NCBI GenBank assembly: GCA_038206725.1
Contig: JBBRAO010000010.1
Location: forward strand, 14,805-78,804
Direction: 5' to 3'
DNA: 64,000 bases
Source of the DNA: JBAXXL01 sp038206725
GTDB lineage: Bacteria > Bacteroidota > Ignavibacteria > Kapaibacteriales > UBA2268
The notes under the pieces are model-generated. The model had not been told where the DNA came from. It saw only the letters and a list, made by a program, of their open reading frames with translations, and did no database searches. Of this stretch, positions 46,263-54,080 are shown piece after piece (the first letter of the stretch is position 1; every line of letters begins with the position of its first letter). The translations under genes were made by a program, and so were the position numbers.

Positions 46263-48128
46263 ATGAAAGAGATAATTCTCGGTATATCAGCATATTATCA
46301 CGATAGTGCCGCCGCTTTGATAAGCGATGGCGAGGTAATAGCCGCGGCTCAAGAAGAGCGTTTTACTCGTATGAAAAACGACAGCGATTTTCCAAAGAAT
46401 GCTATTAAAGCTATATTGAAATCTTCAGGAATCAGCGTTGCCGAAGTAACCGCGGTTGCCTTTTATGAGAAGCCCTATATAAAGTTCGAGCGACTTTTGG
46501 AAACCTACCATACATTCGCGCCCAAAGGTTTAACCAGCTATTTATCGGCAATGCCTGTGTGGATTAAAGAAAAGCTGTTTATGAAAAAAACGCTGTACAA
46601 GGAATTGGAAGCTTTAGGATTTTCTAAGGAAATTCCACTACTATTTCCGGAACATCATCTTTCTCACGCCGCTTCAGCCTTTTTCCCGTCACCTTTCCAA
46701 GAATCGGCAATTTTAACTTTGGATGGGGTAGGCGAATGGGCAACCTCGACAATTGCCTATGGCACCGCGAATTCAATTGAAATAAAGAAGGAATTGGAAT
46801 TTCCACATTCAATAGGTTTATTATATTCGGCTTTTACGTATTATTGTGGTTTCAAAGTAAATGACGGTGAGTATAAACTAATGGGTTTGGCTCCTTATGG
46901 CAATCCCGACGATCCGCTGACCAAAAGTTATATTGACAAAATACTTTCTAAACTTGTTGATATTCGGGACGATGGTTCAATTTTGCTAAATATGCATTAC
47001 TTCGATTTTGCTACCAAGCTTACGATGACTAACGATAAAAAGTGGCATACTTTATTTGGGATCCCACGTCGCGAACCCGAAAGCGATTTGACTATCGAAT
47101 ATGCAAATTTGGCTTATGCTATTCAAAAAGTAACAGAGATGATTATTTTGCGTTTGGCGGAAACAGCCAAAATTATTACAAATAGTAAGAATTTGGTTCT
47201 TGCCGGAGGAGTTGCTTTAAATAGTGTAGCGAATGGACTGATAAAAAAAGCCAATATATTTGAAAATATCTGGATTCAGCCCGCCGCGGGTGATGCCGGA
47301 GGAGCATTAGGTGCCGCATTGGCTGTTCATCATATTTATTATGAAAATGATAGAACGGCGGATAATAAAAACGACAAAATGAAAGCCGCGCTTTTGGGTC
47401 CGAGCTTCCACAATTATGAAATCAAAGAAATGCTCGATAAATTCGGTGTTACTTATCATTTTATTGAGAACAATGTTGATTTATTCGATAAAGCCGCCGA
47501 TGTGATTGCTGATGGCGATGTTTTGGGTTGGTTTAAAGGCAGAATGGAATACGGTCCTCGCGCTTTGGGTAGTCGGAGTATAGTTGCAGATGCCAGAAAC
47601 CCTGAAATGCAATACAAGCTGAATATGAAGATAAAATTCCGCGAAGGTTTCCGTCCGTTTGCACCTGCTGTACTTGAAGAAGAATCGCACAAGTTTTTTG
47701 ATTTGGATGTACCCTCGCCATATATGCTTTTAGTGGTACCGCTAAACGAAAATTTAAGATATCCTCAGCCCGAATATGTTGACTTTGCTGATTTGAATGG
47801 ACGTTTGAATTTGATCCGTTCGGAAATACCGGCAGTTACTCATTTGGATTATTCCGCACGTATCCAAACGGTTAATAAAGACGATAATCCGAATTTCTAT
47901 GGGCTAATACATTCATTCTACAAAAAAACGGGTTGTCCTGTTGTTATTAATACCAGCTTCAACGTTCGAAGTGAACCTATTGTTTGCTCCCCGTTGGACG
48001 CTTACAAATGCTTTATGAAAACCGAAATGGATTGTTTGGTTTTAGAAAACTATATCATTTACAAATCCGAACAAAAATTAATGACCGACGAGCTGTTTAG
48101 AAAACTTATGAGCTTCGAGAACAAATAA
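46263..48128 (+). CDS. Carbamoyltransferase, NodU/CmcH/TobZ family
   Basis: It uses carbamoyl phosphate and ATP to carbamoylate a hydroxyl group. The YrdC-related N-terminal Kae1-like domain is marked by ILGISAYYHDSAAALISDGEVIAAAQEERFTRMKND and HHLSHAASAFFPSPF. LAGGVALNSVANG and WFKGRMEYGPRALGSRSIVADARNPEMQYKLN follow, with FRPFAPAVLEE near the end. The 621-residue length matches. Known members decorate Nod factors, cephamycin, tobramycin and saxitoxin; with the SxtJ/DUF5989/SGNH context, a surface glycan or secreted metabolite is the likely target. Confidence 0.93.
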   Translation: MKEIILGISAYYHDSAAALISDGEVIAAAQEERFTRMKNDSDFPKNAIKAILKSSGISVAEVTAVAFYEKPYIKFERLLETYHTFAPKGLTSYLSAMPVWIKEKLFMKKTLYKELEALGFSKEIPLLFPEHHLSHAASAFFPSPFQESAILTLDGVGEWATSTIAYGTANSIEIKKELEFPHSIGLLYSAFTYYCGFKVNDGEYKLMGLAPYGNPDDPLTKSYIDKILSKLVDIRDDGSILLNMHYFDFATKLTMTNDKKWHTLFGIPRREPESDLTIEYANLAYAIQKVTEMIILRLAETAKIITNSKNLVLAGGVALNSVANGLIKKANIFENIWIQPAAGDAGGALGAALAVHHIYYENDRTADNKNDKMKAALLGPSFHNYEIKEMLDKFGVTYHFIENNVDLFDKAADVIADGDVLGWFKGRMEYGPRALGSRSIVADARNPEMQYKLNMKIKFREGFRPFAPAVLEEESHKFFDLDVPSPYMLLVVPLNENLRYPQPEYVDFADLNGRLNLIRSEIPAVTHLDYSARIQTVNKDDNPNFYGLIHSFYKKTGCPVVINTSFNVRSEPIVCSPLDAYKCFMKTEMDCLVLENYIIYKSEQKLMTDELFRKLMSFENK

Positions 48129-48148
48129 ACTTAATTTATTGAGAAGAA

Positions 48149-49228
48149 ATGAAAAACGCTACAATCAACAATTTAGATATTCTAATCTGCCCTATTTGCG
48201 GCGGAGACGTGAAAATTTTAGATGATTCTATTATATGCCAAAACAATCATAAATTCCCAATAAATGACCAAATCCCACTAATGTTCAATGATGATAAGGA
48301 TGTTTCAAAACTTTCTGTTACTCAGAAAATTAAAGAGTTTTACGAAGAACATCCTTTCCCAAGCTACGATGAAAAAGACAATCTAAGCACATTAATAAAT
48401 AAAGCGAACAATTCCATATTTGCAAAACAACTAAACGACGAGCTTCCATATAACATAAAAATTCTGGAAGTCGGATGCGGCACGGGCCAATTAACCAATT
48501 ATCTTGGAATCGCCCACCGAATAACTTATGGAACTGATATCTGCATAAACTCTTTAAACCTTGCAAACCAATTCAAGAATAAGAATTCGGCAACAAGAAG
48601 TTCGTTTTATCAAATGAATCTCTTTAAACCGATTTTTAAAGAAAACTCTTTTAATGTCGTTATCTCTAATGGTGTGTTGCACCATACAAAAAATCCTGAA
48701 CTTGGTTTTAAAATTATATCAAAACTCTTAAAAAAAGACGGATACATAGTTATAGGGCTTTATAATAGATACGGCCGGGTTTTTACAAATTTGCGGAGGA
48801 TTCTATTCCGCTTAACCGGCAAAGCTTTTTACAAACTTGACCCATACCTTAAACGAAAAGATGTTGCCCAGGATAAGAAAAATATCTGGTTCAGCGACCA
48901 ATATGAAAATCCTCAAGAAAGCACTCATACTTACCGAGAAGTCTTGCAGTGGTTTAGAAAATACGGTTTTGAATATGTTTCCTCTTTGCCGGAAATTGGA
49001 GATTTTTCCGAAATTAATGAGGATATCAAACTATTCGCAAAAAAAAGCAAAGGCGATTTATTCTCCAGAGCCTTCACTCAGTTCACACTCCCGTTGAAGA
49101 AAAACAATGAGGGTGGATTTTTTATTATGATAGGCAAAAAAATTAGCGAATTGACCACTTTCCTATTAATTATATTTTCACAATACATTCATCATATAAT
49201 TGATGAAAGTTTTTTTATTCCCTATTAG
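48149..49228 (+). CDS. Class I SAM-dependent methyltransferase with Trm112-like zinc ribbon
   Basis: An N-terminal zinc ribbon (C14, C17, C30 with H34: LICPICGG ... IICQNNHKF) precedes a methyltransferase core. The SAM-binding glycine motif is ILEVGCGTGQL at residues 105-115, then a post-I acidic TDICINSLNLANQ and the VVISNGVLHHTKNPELGF motif IV region. The fold is that of small-molecule or polysaccharide methyltransferases. It follows the carbamoyltransferase by 20 bases and precedes the chorismatase-like gene by 12, so cotranscription is likely. Substrate unknown. Confidence 0.85.
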   Translation: MKNATINNLDILICPICGGDVKILDDSIICQNNHKFPINDQIPLMFNDDKDVSKLSVTQKIKEFYEEHPFPSYDEKDNLSTLINKANNSIFAKQLNDELPYNIKILEVGCGTGQLTNYLGIAHRITYGTDICINSLNLANQFKNKNSATRSSFYQMNLFKPIFKENSFNVVISNGVLHHTKNPELGFKIISKLLKKDGYIVIGLYNRYGRVFTNLRRILFRLTGKAFYKLDPYLKRKDVAQDKKNIWFSDQYENPQESTHTYREVLQWFRKYGFEYVSSLPEIGDFSEINEDIKLFAKKSKGDLFSRAFTQFTLPLKKNNEGGFFIMIGKKISELTTFLLIIFSQYIHHIIDESFFIPY

Positions 49229-49240
49229 ATTACCAATAGA

Positions 49241-50458
49241 ATGTTAAAAATCAGACTTACAAATAAAGCAATTAAGATACCGCTTATTATCACACCATTG
49301 ACAAATTCTACTCATTCAGGTGAACTTAACGATTGTTTAATCAAACTTGATGCTATATTAAGTTCAGCGTCCACACACGATTTGCTGAAAATCTCGATAT
49401 TCATCAACAGCATAAACTTAATCCATTTCCAAGCGTTGCGTAAACAATTGTTAGAATTGATTACATCGCATTTCGGACCGGATTTACCGATTGTATCCTT
49501 TATTCCGCAACCTCCGGCGGAAAAGTTTAATGTGATTTTAGAGGTTTTGCTTTTTGACAATTCTTATTTCAAATGCCACATTGACTTTTACCACAAGCAA
49601 AACAGTTCATATTCAATAATTGCTAATGAAGATTACGAAGAAATTTACGGTGTTACCGCGCATACTCAATCAAAAAATCAAAGTAATTATGCACAAACCT
49701 CGAGTTGCTTCGATGAAATAGATGAGATTCTTCTTGATAACGGATTAACATTCGCGGACATCCACCGTCAATGGTCATATATTGGTCATATAAACGATTT
49801 TAGTAATATGAACGGCAAAATGATTGAGAATTACCAGCAGTTCAATATATCCCGAGCACGATATTTTTCCAAATGTGAATGGAAGAACGGCTTCCCTTCA
49901 GCAACGGGTATCGGTGCAAATGTTCCGGGATGCACAATTGAATTTACGGCTTCTCCGATAAATGGCGTAGATGTGGTTATTCCTCTTCATAATCCAAAAC
50001 AATTGGACGCCCACCGTTACTCCGATAAATATCAAATTCGCAATATGAATTTATTGGACGAAATGAATTACGAGAACACACCAAAGTTTGAGCGCGGAAA
50101 AATTGTTATAACAGGTAACCTGATGGATGTTTATATATCCGGTACAGCGGCTATTTTAGGTGAAGATTCAATCAATCAGACTGTTGAAAAACAAACGGAA
50201 ATAACTTTAAATAATATAGCGGAACTTTATTCTAAACATAATCTATTTGCTCACGGTTTAGATATAGATGGCGATTTACCCAAATTTGCTCTGCTTAGAG
50301 TTTACATCAAAAATCGTGAAGATTTTAGCGTCGTCCAAGATATTTGTAATAATTTTTATCCCGATGTACCGACATTAATTGTAGAAGCTGATGTTTGCCG
50401 AAAGGAATTATTGGTCGAAATCGAAGCTTATGCTAATACATTAGTTGATAAACTATAA
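49241..50458 (+). CDS. FkbO/Hyg5-like chorismatase (RidA-fold)
   Basis: The 405-residue protein has the family marks WSYIGHINDF...ENYQQFNISRARYF, GFPSATGIGANVPG (substrate pocket) and a C-terminal RidA-like half (GKIVITGNLMDVYISGTAAILGEDS). Chorismatases hydrolyse chorismate to a dihydroxycyclohexadiene carboxylate or hydroxybenzoate for secondary metabolites. A DAHP synthase gene follows after 230 bases, consistent with channelling shikimate flux to chorismate. The family call rests on motifs; the reaction type is not determined. Confidence 0.72.
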   Translation: MLKIRLTNKAIKIPLIITPLTNSTHSGELNDCLIKLDAILSSASTHDLLKISIFINSINLIHFQALRKQLLELITSHFGPDLPIVSFIPQPPAEKFNVILEVLLFDNSYFKCHIDFYHKQNSSYSIIANEDYEEIYGVTAHTQSKNQSNYAQTSSCFDEIDEILLDNGLTFADIHRQWSYIGHINDFSNMNGKMIENYQQFNISRARYFSKCEWKNGFPSATGIGANVPGCTIEFTASPINGVDVVIPLHNPKQLDAHRYSDKYQIRNMNLLDEMNYENTPKFERGKIVITGNLMDVYISGTAAILGEDSINQTVEKQTEITLNNIAELYSKHNLFAHGLDIDGDLPKFALLRVYIKNREDFSVVQDICNNFYPDVPTLIVEADVCRKELLVEIEAYANTLVDKL

Positions 50459-50473
50459 ATCAGTAAAATTTAT

Positions 50474-50540
50474 GTCAATCAAGGATGATTGACCCACCGA
50501 TATGTGTATGATTTGGTGGGATAAGCATCCTTGCTTGTCA
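50474..50540. repeat. Intergenic palindromic repeat, copy B
   Basis: Two hairpins with core CAAGGATG and its complement: a perfect one at 50474-50493 and one near 50521-50538, plus an inner CCCACC/GGTGGG stem. Same family as 40838-40903. Confidence 0.8.
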
Positions 50541-50688
50541 ACCATATTTGAGCTTTTTGTACTGTCCCTTTAATGTAAATTTATCTCCGATAATGAAATT
50601 TATTGGCACTAATTTCGTTAATATACGATATAGTTACTATTTTTGTAATATGTATAAAGGAAATTCTGAAAGAATCTCAAAGTTAAAA

Positions 50689-51465
50689 ATGAACAAAATA
50701 AATTATACCGATATATATCAAGAGTTTTTAAAGTCTCGCGTGATAATCGCCGGACCTTGTGCTGTGGAGACAGAAGAGCAAATTAATACCATTGCGCCAA
50801 TCATTAGTGCATTGGGATTAAAGTATTTTCGTGCCGGAGCCTTCAAGCCGAGAACTTCGAGCAAGTCTTTTCAAGGGCTTGGTTTAAAAGGCCAAGAAAT
50901 GCTCTACAAATCGGCAAGAAAAAATAATTTGTTTGTTGTATCAGAAATTTTAGATTCCGGTCATATCGAAGAATGTTACGATTTGATAGACATTATACAA
51001 ATCGGAAGTCGCAATATGTCCGCTTATTCATTGCTCAAGAATATTGGTAAAGCCACAGCTAAAGACCAAAAGCCGGTTCTATTAAAGCGTGGGTTTAATG
51101 CGACATTGAACGAGATGCTTTCCGCCGCTGAATATATTACGAACGAGGGTAATCCGAACGTGATGTTATGTTTACGCGGTATCAGAACCTACGAACAGAT
51201 TGACTCGGAAATGAGATTTACACCCGATTTAGCCGCGATATTGGAACTTAAAGAAAAAACTAATTATCCGATTGTATTTGACCCTTCTCACGCCGCGGGA
51301 GACGCCAAATTCGTCGAAAAGCTCGCAGAAACCGCCCTGTTCTTAGGCGCGAACGGATTACTGATAGAAGTCCAAGAAGACCCTGAAAAAGCCCTCACTG
51401 ACGCCAAACAAACAATAAAGCCTGAAATCCTAAAAAAAATTATAGTATATAGAAACAGCCTTTAA
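50689..51465 (+). CDS. aroF: 3-deoxy-7-phosphoheptulonate (DAHP) synthase, type I-beta
   Basis: First step of the shikimate pathway, joining PEP and erythrose-4-phosphate. Motifs are VIIAGPCAVET, YFRAGAFKPRTSSKSFQGLGLKG, LKRGFNATLNEMLSAAEYI and IVFDPSHAAGD. I chose ATG 50689 (MNKINYTD), giving 258 residues; an ATG at 50650 is possible. It resembles the I-beta enzymes but has no ferredoxin-like or chorismate-mutase regulatory domain, so feedback control may be absent. Neighbouring the chorismatase-like gene, it may serve a dedicated aromatic product. Confidence 0.9.
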   Translation: MNKINYTDIYQEFLKSRVIIAGPCAVETEEQINTIAPIISALGLKYFRAGAFKPRTSSKSFQGLGLKGQEMLYKSARKNNLFVVSEILDSGHIEECYDLIDIIQIGSRNMSAYSLLKNIGKATAKDQKPVLLKRGFNATLNEMLSAAEYITNEGNPNVMLCLRGIRTYEQIDSEMRFTPDLAAILELKEKTNYPIVFDPSHAAGDAKFVEKLAETALFLGANGLLIEVQEDPEKALTDAKQTIKPEILKKIIVYRNSL

Positions 51466-51485
51466 AACTTGAATTGTATTTTTAT

Positions 51486-51493
51486 TATTTTTG
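51486..51493 (+). promoter_or_regulatory. -7 element for the 51520 gene
   Basis: TATTTTTG fits TAnnTTTG and lies 26 bases before the ATG at 51520. Confidence 0.45.
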
Positions 51494-51519
51494 AAATATT
51501 TATGGATTTTAATTGAAAA

Positions 51520-52737
51520 ATGAAAACTAAATATGTTATTCTTATATTCGGCTTATTACTAAATTCCTACAACTTAAATGCCCAAATTTCAGGGTGTACC
51601 GACCCATTAGCAAAAAACTACGATCCTACCGCCACAGAAAACGATGGAAGTTGTATTTATAATTCTGTTTCAATTTCACCAACCTCTACTCACGAGATGT
51701 CCCCAACATTATCAGAAACTTCAGGGCTGATATTCTGGAATAATACACTTTGGACACATAACGATGACAGCGATATAAATCTATATTCACTCGACACTCT
51801 AAACGGAGAAATATTAGGAAAATATCCGATAACCGGTACAAAAAACATTGATTGGGAAGATATAGCTCAAGATGATAATTATTTTTACATTGGTGATTTT
51901 GGAAATAATTCGAATGGAAATAGAACTAATTTGAAAATATTACGGATTGAAAAAAACTCATTAGTAAATAATATTCTAAAAATAGATACAATTAATTTTT
52001 CATATTCCGACCAAAAAGATTTTACAGGCACCGGTTCCAATAATAGTGATTTTGATTGTGAAGCTTTCATAGCGTCGGGTGATAGCATTTATTTATTCAC
52101 TAAGCAATGGATTAGTAAGAGAACTAGCGTTTATTGTCTTCCAAAATCACCGGGTACTTATAGTGCAAATCTTAAATCTTCATACAATATTGATGGTTTG
52201 ATCACCGGTGCAGTATATTTGGAAGCAAAAAAACTTGTTGTTCTATGCGGTTACAACAATTTATTACAGCCTTTTATATATTTGCTTTATGATTTTAATA
52301 ATAAGGAATTCTTTGCAGGGAACAAAAGAAAAGTTGATATTTCTCTACCATTTCATCAAACCGAAGGAATTGCAACTGCAAATGGTTTAAAGTATTATAT
52401 TTCAAACGAGAATTTCGTCAAAAGTCCATTCGTAAATAATCCTCAAAAACTTCATATATTGAATTTAAGCAGTCTATTAACAGGATATTTTGAAAGAATA
52501 ATGGATGTTGATGATTCTAAAACCAGCGGTGATTATATCATATATCCCCAACCTGCAAGTGACTTTATTGAATTGCGTATAGATACTAATAGTTATTCAA
52601 GGATAATGATTTATTCAGCTTCAGGCAATCTTTTGCACTCGTCTTCCCCAAAAAACATAATTGATATTAGTTTCTTAACACCCGGAATTTATTATCTTAA
52701 AGCAGGACATCGAAATTTCAAGTTTATAAAGATTTAA
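51520..52737 (+). CDS. Secreted T9SS protein with a GCTDP-type repeat
   Basis: A signal peptide (MKTKYVILIFGLLLNSYNLNAQ) is followed by one GCTDPLAKNYDPT unit ending NDGSC, a two-cysteine motif common in Bacteroidota surface proteins. A central part with propeller-like strands follows (SGLIFWNNTLWTHNDDSD, DWEDIAQDDNYFYIGDFGNN), then a sorting domain (YPQPASDFIELRID ... TPGIYYLKAGHRNFKFIKI). The WEDIAxD...IGDFGNN phrasing resembles uncharacterised secreted calcium-binding-like proteins. No catalytic role was recognised. Confidence 0.75.
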   Translation: MKTKYVILIFGLLLNSYNLNAQISGCTDPLAKNYDPTATENDGSCIYNSVSISPTSTHEMSPTLSETSGLIFWNNTLWTHNDDSDINLYSLDTLNGEILGKYPITGTKNIDWEDIAQDDNYFYIGDFGNNSNGNRTNLKILRIEKNSLVNNILKIDTINFSYSDQKDFTGTGSNNSDFDCEAFIASGDSIYLFTKQWISKRTSVYCLPKSPGTYSANLKSSYNIDGLITGAVYLEAKKLVVLCGYNNLLQPFIYLLYDFNNKEFFAGNKRKVDISLPFHQTEGIATANGLKYYISNENFVKSPFVNNPQKLHILNLSSLLTGYFERIMDVDDSKTSGDYIIYPQPASDFIELRIDTNSYSRIMIYSASGNLLHSSSPKNIIDISFLTPGIYYLKAGHRNFKFIKI

Positions 52738-52740
52738 CAA

Positions 52741-52780
52741 AAAAAATGGAATCTCGAATTTAATCGCTATTCCATTTTTT
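52741..52780. terminator. Bidirectional terminator
   Basis: Perfect 12-bp stem (52741-52752 and 52769-52780) with A and T runs in the arms. It serves the 51520 gene and the convergent miniprotein gene. Confidence 0.8.
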
Positions 52781-52809
52781 ATCATTAATTCCAATCTTCA
52801 GATGTATTC

Positions 52810-52965
52810 TTATAGTGCTCTTCTTCCACTAATTACCCTAAGAATAATAGCGATAATCGCAATAACTAGAAGAATATGAATTAAACCTCCGGCACTATAG
52901 CCGATAAATCCTATTGCCCATCCGATAATCAGCAATATTGCTATGACATAAAGAAAGTTCCCCAT
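52810..52965 (-). CDS. Lmo0937-family membrane miniprotein, 51 residues
   Basis: ATG 52965 opens MGNFLYVIAILLIIGWAIGF, the usual start of this small family; 12 codons upstream in frame are not supported. Two hydrophobic helices are separated by YSAGGLIH, and the end is RVISGRRAL. The family is widespread, of unknown function, often induced by stress and abundant in Bacteroidota. Size and pattern fit closely. Confidence 0.88.
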   Translation of the reverse strand: MGNFLYVIAILLIIGWAIGFIGYSAGGLIHILLVIAIIAIILRVISGRRAL

Positions 52966-53004
52966 TTTTTTTACCTTTTTAATTATTAAACATAAATGCA
53001 ATCA

Positions 53005-53077
53005 ACACAGACAAGAATGTCTGTAATACCTTGTACATAATTTGCTTAGCAGTACAGACATTCCTGCCTGTACTGTA
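53005..53077. repeat. Pair of intergenic palindromic repeats
   Basis: Two hairpins with cores CAGACAAGAATGTCTG (near 53008) and CAGACATTCCTGCCTG (near 53056). They are the same type as the pair at 23749-23818, in inverse order. Confidence 0.75.
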
Positions 53078-53091
53078 ACAAATTTATTTTT

Positions 53092-53745
53092 TTACAACTT
53101 GAAACCAACTGTTGCTTGAAACCAAACGTTTTTATAACGTGGAGTATCCGAAGTACCATCACCGTGGTTGTTTACCATATCCCAACCTACTCTTGCTCCA
53201 AGAACTAAATGATTTAGGCTTAAATCGGCGCCACCTAAGAAACATAAAACGTTTTTACGATAATTTTCATTATCAAAAGCTTTCTCTTGATCAATAGTGG
53301 TAGTTCCATTGGCAAATACATTTTTCTGACTTAACAGGTATGAATATTGTGGACCAATAAGCAAAGTTAACGTAGGCATAGGTTTAATAGCAAACAGTAA
53401 GGGTATATCAATGTAACTTGAAGTACGTGTGAATTTGTAAGTTGCCCCAAGAAATTTACCGGTTGCGGAAAATCCTCTTTGTGAAAATTGTATTTCAGGT
53501 TGTACACCTATAAACTCTCCAATAGGAATGATTATAAAACCGCCAACAGCAAATCCCAATTTTGGATCGGCATTGAATTCTTCGCCGTCAGCATCCCATA
53601 CGTTGGAATAATTTAAACCGCCTTTCAAACCTATCCCTGGTAAAGTAGCATCATTTGTTGTTGCACTACTATTTGATTGCACACATAGAAATAAGCCAAG
53701 AAAAATGGCTGTACCGATAAGTACTTTATTTAACATTGTCTTCAT
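53092..53745 (-). CDS. Outer-membrane beta-barrel protein, PorT-like
   Basis: Signal peptide (MLNKVLIGTAIFLGLFLCVQ) then an eight-stranded type barrel with LPGIGLKGGLNYSNVWD, PKLGFAVGGFIIIPIGEFIGVQPEIQFSQRGFSA and a C-terminal WFQATVGFKL. These patterns fit the PorT/OmpW-size family of Bacteroidota (217 residues). The function is structural or unknown. It is monocistronic, with a hairpin pair downstream. Confidence 0.85.
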   Translation of the reverse strand: MKTMLNKVLIGTAIFLGLFLCVQSNSSATTNDATLPGIGLKGGLNYSNVWDADGEEFNADPKLGFAVGGFIIIPIGEFIGVQPEIQFSQRGFSATGKFLGATYKFTRTSSYIDIPLLFAIKPMPTLTLLIGPQYSYLLSQKNVFANGTTTIDQEKAFDNENYRKNVLCFLGGADLSLNHLVLGARVGWDMVNNHGDGTSDTPRYKNVWFQATVGFKL

Positions 53746-54080
53746 CCTTATATAAATATTTGCCTACTCGTTTGGCTTTTCGGCAATCGCCCCGTTTTTT
53801 AAAGTGGTTTCTGGTTTCCATTCTTTTATACCGGCGGGTGTGGGTGTTTTAAACTTTATCAGCCGCGACGCGAGGTATAAAAACTTGCTTATAACATTTT
53901 GTTAGGCAATGCATAGACGTAAATCGTGAAAACATATTGCATCTTTTATTTTTCTAACCTTTTTATTTTCAAATAATTATTTTAAATACCAACCCTACTC
54001 ATAACATCCCTACCGGAAAACTTCAATCAAGTATCTATGCTTATGTTGGATTAATATGGTGTTATTTTTTTTTATTTCAT
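53746..54080. other. Gene-free region with an imperfect inverted repeat
   Basis: TGCCTAC at 53761-53767 faces GTTAGGCA at 53901-53908. The right core matches the GTTRRRY of integron attC sites, but the left one does not match well. No other gene is seen. Confidence 0.4.

Noticed and set aside
18383..53925. Shared 14-mer CATAGACGTAAATC at 18383 and 53912
   Set aside because: A 14-base match between two sites is expected by chance in a window of this size, and the flanks differ.
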